A DNA stretch of 42,396 nt from a virus. A program made the translations under genes and the position numbers. The stretch's first letter is position 1. Every line of letters starts with the position of its first letter. A model generated the notes under the pieces. That model worked only from the letters and a program-made list of their open reading frames with translations, ran no database searches and was not told where the DNA came from. The stretch is from positions 1 to 42,396 of the IMG/VR virus record IMGVR_UViG_3300013093_000091. One strand, given 5' to 3'. Below, piece by piece: positions 29,463 to 37,356 of the stretch.

Positions 29463-30959
29463 ATGGCATATACTATCAATCACTATAACGGAACGCTTTT
29501 GGCAACAGTTGCTGACGGTACCGTTGACGCAAGTACAAATATTAAACTAGTAGGTAAGAATTACGCTGGTTACGGACAAATCCAAAATGAAAATTTTGTT
29601 TATTTGCTAGAAAACTTTGCTAATTCTATTCCACCATCTAGTCCACAAACTGGTCAAATTTGGTTTGATAGTGGTACTAGCAAGTTAAAATTCTGGGACG
29701 GTAGTCAATTCCGTACAACAGGTGGTGCGGAGATTGGAAGCACAGCACCTAGCGGATTAACTGTTGGTGATTTCTGGTTTGATACAAATACTAGTCAGTT
29801 ATTTGCATGGAATGGTAGTACATTTACTCTAATTGGACCACAAGCAGTTGCAGGTTCTAGTACAACAGAAATGTTAAGTACAAGTGTAAAAGATACATTT
29901 GGTACTAGCCATACTGTAATCGAAGCAGTTGATAACGGGCAAGTTATTTTTATTATTAGTCCAGATAGTGCATTTACCTTAGACAATACTACAAATCCAA
30001 TTACTGGATTTACACAAATACAACAAGGTGTAACATTATGTTACACAAATAATAATAGTACACCGGGTGTTACAACTAGTGCTCACAGATTCTGGGGAAC
30101 AGCTACAAACTCAGATCGTTTAGGCGGACTATCAGCCAGCAACTTTGTTCAAGCAGGTTCTGCGGCTTTTAGTACTGTAGTTAATTTTGCAGACGTAGGT
30201 TATACAGTTGGTAATCCGGTTGCACGTTTGCGTGTCTTTAACAATAATAGTAGTACTCCTACTATTCAAAATCAATCAAACAACACTATTGTTTTCCAAA
30301 CTACAGTTGCTAGTTCAACAGTTACTCCAATGCAATTGGTAAATGCTGATGTATTACCAGGAACAACTGCAACTAGTAATTTAGGTAATCAAAATTATCA
30401 GTGGTTGAACGTATGGGCAACTACTTTTAACGGTAATGCTACAAGTGCTACCGGACTTGCGTTTAATAACAGCGTTATTACACCAAGTTCTAGTACAAGT
30501 CCTAACACAGTTGTTGTTAGAGATGGTAGCGGAAACGTAAATGCAAACATTTTTAATGGTGCAAGTACTACAAGTTACTACGCTGACTTGGCAGAAAAAT
30601 ATTTGCCAGCTCCCGGAGTTCATTTACCAGCTGGAACAGTTGTAAAAGTTGGCGGTCTTGCAGAAATTTGTACAGCAACATATGGCGATAAAGCAATTGG
30701 CGCTATAAGTACAAATCCAGGATACATGATGAATTCAGAACTAACAGGCGGACAATATGTAGCACTTAAAGGCCGTATTCCAGTTAGAGTTATTGGTGGT
30801 TGCACCAAAGGTGATATGATGGCACCGTACGGAGATGGACTAGCGGCAAGTATGTCTGTAATGTTTAGTGGCGATGATAGTTCTCCAATTTGTTTTGCGA
30901 TTGCACTTGAGGATTGCGCAAATACAAATGAAACATTAGTTGAATGCATCATACTTTAA
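29463..30959 (+). CDS. Tail fibre paralogue with distinct C-terminal domain
   Basis: A 498-residue protein with the shared N-terminal module (DGTVDASTNIKLVGKNYAGY, LLENFANS, GQIWFDSGTSKLKFWDGSQF, GDFWFDTNTSQLFAW). A shaft region follows, with TSNLGNQNYQWLNVWATTFN and VVRDGSGNVNANIF. The last 125 residues begin at YYADLAEKYLPAPGVHLPAG and continue TVVKVGG, AIGAISTNPGYMMNSE, VALKGRIPVRVIGGCTKGDM. This beta-rich end is widespread in phage fibres and recalls the intramolecular chaperone/peptidase ends of neck-appendage proteins, although I cannot point to a cleavage site. It has its own late-type promoter, unlike the second fibre, so its dosage may be set separately. Confidence 0.78.
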   Translation: MAYTINHYNGTLLATVADGTVDASTNIKLVGKNYAGYGQIQNENFVYLLENFANSIPPSSPQTGQIWFDSGTSKLKFWDGSQFRTTGGAEIGSTAPSGLTVGDFWFDTNTSQLFAWNGSTFTLIGPQAVAGSSTTEMLSTSVKDTFGTSHTVIEAVDNGQVIFIISPDSAFTLDNTTNPITGFTQIQQGVTLCYTNNNSTPGVTTSAHRFWGTATNSDRLGGLSASNFVQAGSAAFSTVVNFADVGYTVGNPVARLRVFNNNSSTPTIQNQSNNTIVFQTTVASSTVTPMQLVNADVLPGTTATSNLGNQNYQWLNVWATTFNGNATSATGLAFNNSVITPSSSTSPNTVVVRDGSGNVNANIFNGASTTSYYADLAEKYLPAPGVHLPAGTVVKVGGLAEICTATYGDKAIGAISTNPGYMMNSELTGGQYVALKGRIPVRVIGGCTKGDMMAPYGDGLAASMSVMFSGDDSSPICFAIALEDCANTNETLVECIIL

Positions 30960-30983
30960 TTAAGAAGTTATAAAGGATAAGAT

Positions 30984-31892
30984 ATGGCTGGTCAAGGTAC
31001 CCCAATTCGTGCTAGTGATTACAATACAATACAAGCTGCCATTGCAAACGTATTAGGTACTGGATCCGGATCAACTGGCTACGGACAAACTGTTACTAGT
31101 AGTTCTGTTTCAGTCGGCGGAAAAATTATAGCAAGTGATTGGGTAAATCTACGCAACGATTTACTAGCGGCTCGAACACATCAAACAGGTAGTGCAAGCG
31201 AATCTGGAAATTTAACACCTATAACAACTAATACGCTTGTTAAAGAATCTGATCGTGCGGCTTATTATAACTACTCACAGTTAATTGCCGCAAACGTTAA
31301 TGCAACACCTCCAACTGGTCCAGTTAGTCAAGCAACCTTAAGTACTTTTAATACAAGTTCTAGATCGACTAGTTGGAACACACAAGTTACTCATACTGTA
31401 ACTTTACAATTTGCTAATTATAATGCCGCAAGATATTATTTTAATGCAGGTGGACAAGTGCAATTTAGCGCAAGTTTAACAAATTATCCAAGTGATGGTA
31501 GTTATGCAAAAAGTCTTGATTGGGCTACATTGCTATCTAACATGGGAACTATTACTATGAACTTGAATAGTACGACTACAACAGGTTCAGGTAGTGCTGC
31601 CGGTAGTGTTGGTTTTTATCAACTTAATACAAGTCCGCAATTAATTTTCCAAAAAGCAACTAGTTCACCAACATATACACCGAACCAATATGATGTATAT
31701 GCAAGTGTAGATGGTACTAATTCTATTGTTACTTTTAGCATCCAATTTAAAGATTTGTCAGCTCCAGGTGGATTTGGTGTAGACGAATACGTGGAAGGTA
31801 CATTAACTAGTACAGTACAAGGGTATTATGCTACTGGTTCAAATGTATCCGTAACTGGATATTTGCCTAGTGTTACATCTACTGGGCCTTAA
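30984..31892 (+). CDS. Fibre-like virion structural protein
   Basis: A 302-residue protein, ATG 30984 with AAAGGA upstream, 24 bases after the third fibre. It opens with MAGQGTPIRASDYNTIQ and IIASDWVNLRNDLLAARTHQ, two short helical-looking stretches separated by a Gly/Ser turn that resemble fibre-attachment ends. The rest is beta-rich and Ser/Thr/Asn rich (FNAGGQVQFSASLTNYPS, VEGTLTSTVQGYY). It lacks the module shared by the three preceding fibres. It is the last gene of the structural block; a host-type promoter begins 18 bases after its stop. A fibre or adhesin role is inferred from composition and position; no named family is recognised. Confidence 0.62.
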   Translation: MAGQGTPIRASDYNTIQAAIANVLGTGSGSTGYGQTVTSSSVSVGGKIIASDWVNLRNDLLAARTHQTGSASESGNLTPITTNTLVKESDRAAYYNYSQLIAANVNATPPTGPVSQATLSTFNTSSRSTSWNTQVTHTVTLQFANYNAARYYFNAGGQVQFSASLTNYPSDGSYAKSLDWATLLSNMGTITMNLNSTTTTGSGSAAGSVGFYQLNTSPQLIFQKATSSPTYTPNQYDVYASVDGTNSIVTFSIQFKDLSAPGGFGVDEYVEGTLTSTVQGYYATGSNVSVTGYLPSVTSTGP

Positions 31893-31909
31893 TTAACCTT
31901 TCTAATCTC

Positions 31910-31938
31910 TTGACAAGATAATTACTGTAGTGTATTAT
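31910..31938 (+). promoter_or_regulatory. Host sigma-70-type promoter before the glycosyltransferase cassette
   Basis: TTGACA at 31910-31915, a 17-base spacer, then TATTAT at 31933-31938. The -35 is exact and the -10 is 5 of 6. The ATG at 31959 follows GGAG at 31949-31952, giving a leader of only about 15 bases. It lies in the 66-base gap between structural genes and the cassette. Such a promoter would be read by the unmodified host polymerase, i.e. early. Confidence 0.75.
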
Positions 31939-31958
31939 CATATACTACGGAGTTATCT

Positions 31959-32309
31959 ATGGATGAACGAATCGAAAAAGCGATGGATGTTGCTAACTAC
32001 ATGGCAACATTATCTAATCAGCGCAGAATAATATTAGAAGAATATAATCAAAAATTGATATATTACATTAATGGTGCGACATTCAAAATTTCACCAGAAT
32101 TGATTAATTTTACTAAAACAGTATTAGATATAGGACATGCAGAAGATGTAGCGTTTCTAGATTCTAATAATTTTCCAGTTATTATAAACAATGTTCAGAA
32201 ATTTTTTGATGACATAACATTAATTTATTTTGAATCTACAAATAACTATGCGGCAAAATATGCAGAAATAAAACGCAAGCGCAAAATATCAGATATTGTT
32301 GAACTATGA
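31959..32309 (+). CDS. Conserved-looking small protein of unknown function
   Basis: A 116-residue protein, first gene after the promoter at 31910-31938, with GGAG seven bases before ATG 31959. The N-terminal half is helical and charged (ERIEKAMDVANYMATLSNQR, then IILEEYNQKLIYY). The C-terminus ends in a basic run (KYAEIKRKRKISDIV). No enzyme motif, signal peptide or membrane span is visible. It overlaps the first glycosyltransferase gene by four bases (ATGA), so it is translated with the cassette. I cannot assign a function; its place at the head of the cassette could mean a regulatory or scaffold role, which is speculation. Confidence 0.65.
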   Translation: MDERIEKAMDVANYMATLSNQRRIILEEYNQKLIYYINGATFKISPELINFTKTVLDIGHAEDVAFLDSNNFPVIINNVQKFFDDITLIYFESTNNYAAKYAEIKRKRKISDIVEL

Positions 32310-33160
32310 CAACAGGCGCAGTAATTTTTGCACATAACAATAGTTTAATTGACTATATTAAATTAGCAATATTTTCTGCTAATAGGGTAAAAAACTATCT
32401 AAAAATTCCAGTTAGTTTAGTCACGGATACTTGGGATTCCGAATGGTTAAAGAAAACTTATCCAGATCATCCTTTTGACCAAATAATAGAAATTCCTGCT
32501 CAACGATCTACTCAGCAGAAAAATTTTTATGACGGTAGTTTAGCCAGTAAAAAACTAGATTGGAAAAATGCATCTCGTAGTCAAATATACGACTTAACTC
32601 CTTACGATCGTACATTGGTGATTGATAGTGATTATATTATTAGTTCTGATATTTTAAAATCAGCACTGGATAATTCTTACGATTTTCAAATATATAAAAA
32701 CAGTTTTGATCTAGCAGTAGATAGAGATACAGATGAATTTAGAAGAATAAATCAATACAGTATTCCTTTTTATTGGGCCACCGTTTTTATATTTCAAAAA
32801 AATGTAATAACTAAATCATTTTTTGATCTTGTGTTTTATATCAAATCAAATTGGTCGTATTTCAGACTACTATATAATATTGATAACACTATGTATAGAA
32901 ATGATTTTGCTTTTAGCATTGCTATACATATCATGAATGGTAAAACCGATGGTGAATTTGCTATCGAGCTGCCCGGAAAAATGACGTATTGCACAGATAC
33001 AGATATATTGATAGAAATAGTCGAAGACAACATAAAAATTTTAACACAGAAAAAAGATTTTCTTGGCGAATATATCTTAACAAAAACATCAGGCTTAGAT
33101 TTACATATTATGAATAAAATTAGTCTTGGTCGATTTATAGACGGAGGTTCTGGTGTCTAA
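32306..33160 (+). CDS. Glycosyltransferase-like protein 1 (DSD motif)
   Basis: A 284-residue protein that opens with a Rossmann-type strand (TGAVIFAHNNSLIDYIKLAI) and contains TLVIDSDYIIS, whose D107-S-D109 sits where GT-A enzymes carry the DxD that holds Mn2+ and the sugar nucleotide. YDLTPYDRTLVIDSD is nearly superimposable on YHASPYDETIVLDAD of the next gene, so the two are paralogues. There is no membrane segment, so it should act in the cytosol of the infected cell. Donor and acceptor are unknown. The next gene starts 8 bases before this stop. The GT-A call is from motif and layout, and the family (GT8-like is possible) is not certain. Confidence 0.65.
   Translation: MTTGAVIFAHNNSLIDYIKLAIFSANRVKNYLKIPVSLVTDTWDSEWLKKTYPDHPFDQIIEIPAQRSTQQKNFYDGSLASKKLDWKNASRSQIYDLTPYDRTLVIDSDYIISSDILKSALDNSYDFQIYKNSFDLAVDRDTDEFRRINQYSIPFYWATVFIFQKNVITKSFFDLVFYIKSNWSYFRLLYNIDNTMYRNDFAFSIAIHIMNGKTDGEFAIELPGKMTYCTDTDILIEIVEDNIKILTQKKDFLGEYILTKTSGLDLHIMNKISLGRFIDGGSGV
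33143..33147 (+). promoter_or_regulatory. GGAGG ribosome binding site supporting a GTG start
   Basis: GGAGG at 33143-33147 lies five bases before GTG 33153. It decides the start of the second glycosyltransferase: no ATG is present at the equivalent place, and the encoded start lines up with the N-terminus of the paralogue upstream. Confidence 0.7.
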
Positions 33161-33998
33161 AGGTTTTTTAGTTTTTGCACAAAATACTAGCGATGTTGAC
33201 TATGTGCAACAAGCCTACGCATTGGCACTAAGTATCAAATATAGTCAAAAAACAATTAAAAATATTTCGTTGGTTACATCAAGCAATGTTCCAGACGAAT
33301 ATAAAGATGTGTTTGATCAAATAATTCCAATTCCTTGGTTTAAAGAAGTAGTCGATAGTCCGTTGCAAGCAGAGCATAGATGGAAGTTATATCATGCAAG
33401 TCCTTACGACGAAACTATTGTTTTAGATGCAGATATGTTGTTATTAGAAGACATTAGTTTATGGTGGAATTATTGTAATAACTATGATATTAGATTTTGT
33501 TCTAATATCAAAAATTATAAGTTAGAAACAATTTTACAAGACGTTGTACATAGAAAAACGTTCATAGAAAATAATTTAACTAACCCGTATTTTGCTTTAC
33601 ATTATTTTAAGAAAACAGATACTGCACATGAGTTTTATAAAGTGCTAGAGTTTGTTGTTAATAACTGGGAATTTTGTAGAGGCACGTTTGCTCCAAACGA
33701 ACCGCAATCTTGGATTAGCATGGATTTAGCTACTGCTATTGCTATTGAAATATCTGGAATGGATGAAATTGTAAACGATGTTTTAAATCCTTTTAGTTTT
33801 ATACATATGAAACCAGGAATACAAAGTTGGAAAACAACACCAAGTAGTTGGAAAAATTTTGTAAATTATGTGTTAAACAAAAAAGGAGAATTCGTAGTCG
33901 GTAATATTAAACAAGGAAAGTTATTTCATTATGTAGAGAAGGATTTTATTAATCCTAAATTTATTAAAACATTAAAGGAGTTAGTGGATGGCTCGTAA
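33153..33998 (+). CDS. Glycosyltransferase-like protein 2 (DAD motif, GTG start)
   Basis: A 281-residue paralogue of the preceding protein. SKGFLVFAQNTSDVDYVQQA aligns with its N-terminus, and ETIVLDADMLLLEDI gives D92-A-D94 as the DxD metal/nucleotide-sugar motif. Later residues include SWISMDLATAIAIEISG and a conserved-looking FSFIHMKPGIQSW. That last segment, with its histidine near the end of the catalytic domain, fits the third metal ligand of GT8-like enzymes, but this is inferred. The start is GTG, supported by GGAGG. The gene overlaps both neighbours by about 10 bases. Substrate unknown; neighbouring fibre genes make virion glycosylation one candidate. Confidence 0.68.
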   Translation: MSKGFLVFAQNTSDVDYVQQAYALALSIKYSQKTIKNISLVTSSNVPDEYKDVFDQIIPIPWFKEVVDSPLQAEHRWKLYHASPYDETIVLDADMLLLEDISLWWNYCNNYDIRFCSNIKNYKLETILQDVVHRKTFIENNLTNPYFALHYFKKTDTAHEFYKVLEFVVNNWEFCRGTFAPNEPQSWISMDLATAIAIEISGMDEIVNDVLNPFSFIHMKPGIQSWKTTPSSWKNFVNYVLNKKGEFVVGNIKQGKLFHYVEKDFINPKFIKTLKELVDGS

Positions 33999-34593
33999 AA
34001 AACTACCTCCCTCATTTGAATTGCCAAAAGAAACGTATTATGCTTATTACGATAAAATTTCTAAAGTATTGTTAGCAATTACAAATGAAGTACATCCAGA
34101 ATACACAGATTTTTTAGAAGTTGATTTTAATACTTATGAAAGATTAGTATCTGGCAAGGAAAAATTTAGTGACTATTTGTTAGGGCATGTTAAAGAAGAA
34201 GAAAAAACAGTTTTAAAATTAATGCCTAAATTAGAACATGCGTATCATTTTAAAAATACCATGCTTGAAATTATAGTAGACGATGTGACTAAAAACACTG
34301 ATCTAATAGTAGAGTGGAATAATGTTAATAAAGAATGGAATTTTTTCTTATCACAAGAAGGTAAATCTAGATTAGCACAAAGAACTACTGATTCGAAAAT
34401 ATTATTTTTTGTAATATTGGAAAGTGACTACAACTTTTTAATCAGAACAATAGATATAAATTCTAATGATTTAGTTACAAAATATTGTGTAGGAATTCCA
34501 TTTACTACTGATATAGAAACACAGTTAGATAAGATTAGCATAGCTACAAAATTAATATTTGAAAGCTATGGATTAAGGAAAATAGATGAGTAA
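33988..34593 (+). CDS. Unknown protein within the glycosyltransferase cassette
   Basis: A 201-residue protein I do not recognise. It is charged and mixed helix/strand (YYAYYDKISKVLLAITNEVH, then KEEEKTVLKLMPKLEHAYHF). The second half has FFVILESDYNFLIRTIDI, a strand-rich end. It has no DxD, signal peptide or membrane segment. It overlaps the genes on both sides by 8-11 bases and lies between the two glycosyltransferase pairs, so it is co-translated with them. An accessory, adaptor or substrate role is possible; nothing in the sequence decides. Confidence 0.6.
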   Translation: MARKKLPPSFELPKETYYAYYDKISKVLLAITNEVHPEYTDFLEVDFNTYERLVSGKEKFSDYLLGHVKEEEKTVLKLMPKLEHAYHFKNTMLEIIVDDVTKNTDLIVEWNNVNKEWNFFLSQEGKSRLAQRTTDSKILFFVILESDYNFLIRTIDINSNDLVTKYCVGIPFTTDIETQLDKISIATKLIFESYGLRKIDE

Positions 34594-35488
34594 TATTATA
34601 AAAATTATTGAACAAGATATCATTTTTCTCAGTTATAAAGAACCCAATGCTGAAAAAAATTATGCAGACTTATTAACTAAAGTGCCCTGGGCTAAACGAG
34701 TAGATGGAGTAAAAGGCAGTGATGCGGCACACAAAGCCTGTGCGGCATTAAGTGAAACAGAATATTTTGTTACAGTAGATGGAGATAATATTATTGATCC
34801 AAAATTTCTTGAAATAGAAATAGAACTCGATGGTACTAATTTTACAGAAGAAAATGTTTTTAGTTGGTGCGGTAATGTTCATGTTAATGGATTAAAATAC
34901 GGTAACGGTGGATTAAAACTATGGACACGTAAATTTGTTAATGAAATGCGTACCCATGAAAATTCAGATCCTAATGATGTAGAAAGCAAAGTAGAATTTT
35001 GTTTTGATCAACGCTATTATCAATTTAACGAATGTTATAGTGATAGTTTTACTAATGCAACTCCCGAACAAGCATGGAGAGCAGGATTTAGAGAAGGTGT
35101 TAAAATGTGTCTAGTCCAAGGTGCAAAAGTAGACGACTTGATTAAAATTTGGTGGCAAAACTATCACAGATTATTAATATGGTGCTCTGTAGGAGCAGAC
35201 GTAGAAAACGGCATTTGGAGCATCATGGGTGCAAGAGAGGGTTGTTATAAAACAATGTGTACTGATTGGGATTATGCTAATGTTCGAGACTTTGACTGGT
35301 TATCGGAATATTGGGAAACAACTCACGCATTGGCAGAACCGGCTGATATGACCAAATACATTAATTTTTTAGCACAAGAGCTTAGAGAAAAATGTAAATT
35401 AGAAATAGCAAATTTAGATCCTGCTGGCAGTCGTTTTTTTAAAACTGTCTATAATAATGTTCCTAGATCGGTTAGAAAGAAAGTGTAA
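34586..35488 (+). CDS. Glycosyltransferase-like protein 3 (DGD motif)
   Basis: A 300-residue protein. DIIFLSYKEPNAEKNYADLL starts a Rossmann-like domain, AKRVDGVKGSDAAHKACAAL follows as the nucleotide-site helix region, and YFVTVDGDNIIDP gives D65-G-D67 as the DxD. YGNGGLKLWTRKF, PEQAWRAGFREGVKMCL and DFDWLSEYW recur in similar form in the next gene (YGYGGVKLLPKKL, STWRSAFRECCKLAV, DFDWLAVRW), showing a second paralogue pair that is distinct from the first pair. Compared with the next protein, this one has an extra C-terminal region after the DFDWL motif. Cytosolic; substrate unknown. It touches the next gene by one base (TAATG). Confidence 0.65.
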   Translation: MSNIIKIIEQDIIFLSYKEPNAEKNYADLLTKVPWAKRVDGVKGSDAAHKACAALSETEYFVTVDGDNIIDPKFLEIEIELDGTNFTEENVFSWCGNVHVNGLKYGNGGLKLWTRKFVNEMRTHENSDPNDVESKVEFCFDQRYYQFNECYSDSFTNATPEQAWRAGFREGVKMCLVQGAKVDDLIKIWWQNYHRLLIWCSVGADVENGIWSIMGAREGCYKTMCTDWDYANVRDFDWLSEYWETTHALAEPADMTKYINFLAQELREKCKLEIANLDPAGSRFFKTVYNNVPRSVRKKV

Positions 35489-36168
35489 TGTACGATATTA
35501 TATTCATTAGTTATAATGAAGTATACGCAGATCAGAATTTTGAAAAGCTAACAGAACGATTTCCTTTAGCTAAAAGAGTTCACGGAATCCAAGGAATACA
35601 CCAAGCTCATATCGTAGCCGCTCGTAAATCATTTACAAAAATGTTTTGGGTAGTGGATGCCGATGCTATAATATTAGATAATTTTAATTTTGATTACGAA
35701 GTTCCTGAATGGGATTTAGATGTAGTTCACGTATGGCGCAGTTTAAATCCTATTAACAATCTAAGTTACGGATATGGTGGTGTTAAACTACTCCCAAAAA
35801 AATTAACTATGGATATGAACACAACTACTATAGACATGACTATGAATATTAGTAGTAAATTTAAAGCCATAGATGAAACTAGTAACATTACAGCATTTAA
35901 CACAGATCCATTTAGTACATGGCGTAGTGCATTTAGAGAATGTTGTAAATTAGCAGTAATTAATAACGAAGAATCTTTAAATAGATTAGATGCTTGGTGT
36001 CAGTTAAATGATAATGCCGAATATGGATTATATGCCTATTTAGGAGCATTACAAGGCAAAGAATACGGAGAAAAAAATGCCTCTAACTTAGAGGCACTTA
36101 CTAAAATTAATGATTTTGATTGGTTAGCAGTTCGTTGGCTAGCGGAAAAATCTCAGCTATCACTTTAG
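35488..36168 (+). CDS. Glycosyltransferase-like protein 4 (DAD motif)
   Basis: A 226-residue paralogue of the preceding protein. YDIIFISYNEVYADQNFEKL, AKRVHGIQGIHQAHIVAAR and MFWVVDADAIILDNF (D57-A-D59) give the same layout. The GYGGVKL and TWRSAFRE segments are kept, the latter probably near the acceptor or catalytic site. It is about 75 residues shorter at the C-terminus than its partner. The last 62 bases overlap, tail to tail, the 3' end of thyX on the other strand. Its residues NASNLEA are encoded by a minus-strand terminator hairpin, so this stretch serves two purposes. Substrate unknown. Confidence 0.63.
   Translation: MYDIIFISYNEVYADQNFEKLTERFPLAKRVHGIQGIHQAHIVAARKSFTKMFWVVDADAIILDNFNFDYEVPEWDLDVVHVWRSLNPINNLSYGYGGVKLLPKKLTMDMNTTTIDMTMNISSKFKAIDETSNITAFNTDPFSTWRSAFRECCKLAVINNEESLNRLDAWCQLNDNAEYGLYAYLGALQGKEYGEKNASNLEALTKINDFDWLAVRWLAEKSQLSL
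36071..36096 (-). terminator. Intrinsic terminator of the thyX operon, inside a convergent gene
   Basis: Read on the minus strand: TGCCTCTAA-G-TTAGAGGCA (36096-36078), then seven T (36077-36071). The arms are a perfect 9-bp inverted repeat, folding as an 8-bp stem with a 3-base loop. It begins 11 bases after the thyX stop. There is no T run on the other side, so it should work only for minus-strand transcripts. Confidence 0.88.
36107..36168. other. Tail-to-tail coding overlap of glycosyltransferase 4 and thyX
   Basis: The last 62 bases of the plus-strand glycosyltransferase are also the last 62 bases of thyX on the minus strand. This is where the two transcription units of the window meet. 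No plus-strand terminator was seen here. Confidence 0.85.
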
Positions 36169-36802
36169 CACAAGCTATTGCAACTTCCTGGTGTTCTTTT
36201 TGCGTTCCATTTGCACTACGCAATTCAATAAAATGAATCCAGCTACGTAGTGTACCATTCATATACAATCTACTTTCAATTAATCCTTCTGGTAGTACAG
36301 CACGAGCCTGCTCTTTAGCAATGCCTTTTAATATAGCCCATTCGTATGCTTCACGTGATTGTTTAATTACTAACTCTTGCATACGTTCCCATTGATAAGC
36401 AAGAAAACGATCCTCATCGTTATTATAAACATCTAATTCTATACTATTTTGTCTATTCTTGAGGTCTTGTTTTCTGGCACCTCTAAGTACAAAATTGAGA
36501 TCCTTCGTCGGGTCAGCATAGCGTTGGCTAAACTCTTGGAAACTAAAACTTCTGTGTCTAAGGATTTGACGGGCAATGTCTCTAGTTGTTGTAATTTCAA
36601 TGCAAGCTGAGACCATTTCAAGAGGGCTCCAGTGCTGGTGTTTAATGAGGTACTTGATAAGCTTCTCACTAGTTTCTGTGTTGAGTTGATTGCTTGGGTT
36701 TGAGACTCTTGCGCAGTAGGCAATAAGTTCCTGGGCGTCAGCGATTCCCATGCTAGCAAATTCTTCAGTTGGCTGGCTGTAACTAAGTAATCTAACATTC
36801 AT
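36107..36802 (-). CDS. thyX: Flavin-dependent thymidylate synthase ThyX
   Basis: A 231-residue protein. RHRSFSFQEFSQRY at residues 82-95 is the ThyX signature (RHRx7S, R82-H83-R84 to S92). SWIHFIELR near 187-195 supplies the conserved substrate-contacting arginines with R186, and QKEHQEVA follows. The enzyme makes dTMP from dUMP using FAD/NADPH and methylene-tetrahydrofolate and raises dTTP supply for phage DNA synthesis. Length matches the usual 210-250 residues. It is last in a minus-strand operon, overlaps the upstream oxygenase by four bases (ATGA), and ends 11 bases before an intrinsic terminator. Its 3' end overlaps the convergent glycosyltransferase. All key residues are present. Confidence 0.95.
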   Translation of the reverse strand: MNVRLLSYSQPTEEFASMGIADAQELIAYCARVSNPSNQLNTETSEKLIKYLIKHQHWSPLEMVSACIEITTTRDIARQILRHRSFSFQEFSQRYADPTKDLNFVLRGARKQDLKNRQNSIELDVYNNDEDRFLAYQWERMQELVIKQSREAYEWAILKGIAKEQARAVLPEGLIESRLYMNGTLRSWIHFIELRSANGTQKEHQEVAIACAKVIAEIFPLANELLTNQNH

Positions 36803-37356
36803 TTTAATTCGTCGTAGCTTTCTAATTTAAGTGTATAGCTAATAACTATACGTTTTTTTGAAGTTGGCGTATGCCCTGTGTGGAAATATCTACCATCAAA
36901 CAATGCAAATCGATTTGCTTTGTATTCGATTTTATCAATAACATTTTGTCTGTTTTGATCGAAGAAGTATGTATCGCCATCGCTATCGTTTACATACTGA
37001 AGTAAAACTAAATGTGGATATTCGAAATCAACATGTATAGTGTTTAATTCATTTTTGCCAGTTGGCATTTGCATAAAAGGTCGTATTTGACTTATTTTAA
37101 TAGGGCCAGTGTAGTTAAATTTTTCAGATAACAAATATGGAACTGCACTAAAAATATTAAAGAATGGACTACTTGGATTTCCAACAGGGCAACATAAGCT
37201 AAGAGTAAATCCTTCTGTTATAACACCGTCAGGTTTTTCAGGAACGTACCATTTATTATCTAATACTAACCAAGGAAAATCAGTAAGCATTAATTTTTCT
37301 AAATAATCTGCATATCGTTTAGGTAACCCATCGTCGATAACTTGCGTAGCAAACAT
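36799..37356 (-). CDS. 2-oxoglutarate/Fe(II)-dependent oxygenase
   Basis: A 185-residue protein with the double-stranded beta-helix motif set: H108-x-D110 in NTIHVDFEYPHLVLLQYVND, a distal H159 in FALFDGRYFHTGHTP, and R169 in KKRIVISYTL, which would bind 2-oxoglutarate. Length suits a single-domain prolyl-hydroxylase-like enzyme. It should hydroxylate a small molecule, protein or nucleic acid in the cytosol; the substrate is not visible. The ATGA overlap with thyX suggests joint expression, so a link to nucleotide metabolism or base modification is possible but unproven. Such oxygenases are frequent in aquatic T4-like phages. Upstream it touches the next gene by one base. Confidence 0.85.
   Translation of the reverse strand: MFATQVIDDGLPKRYADYLEKLMLTDFPWLVLDNKWYVPEKPDGVITEGFTLSLCCPVGNPSSPFFNIFSAVPYLLSEKFNYTGPIKISQIRPFMQMPTGKNELNTIHVDFEYPHLVLLQYVNDSDGDTYFFDQNRQNVIDKIEYKANRFALFDGRYFHTGHTPTSKKRIVISYTLKLESYDELK

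Noticed and set aside
36439-36798. 119-codon minus-strand frame within thyX
   Set aside because: It is in another frame of thyX, whose protein has the full ThyX signature.
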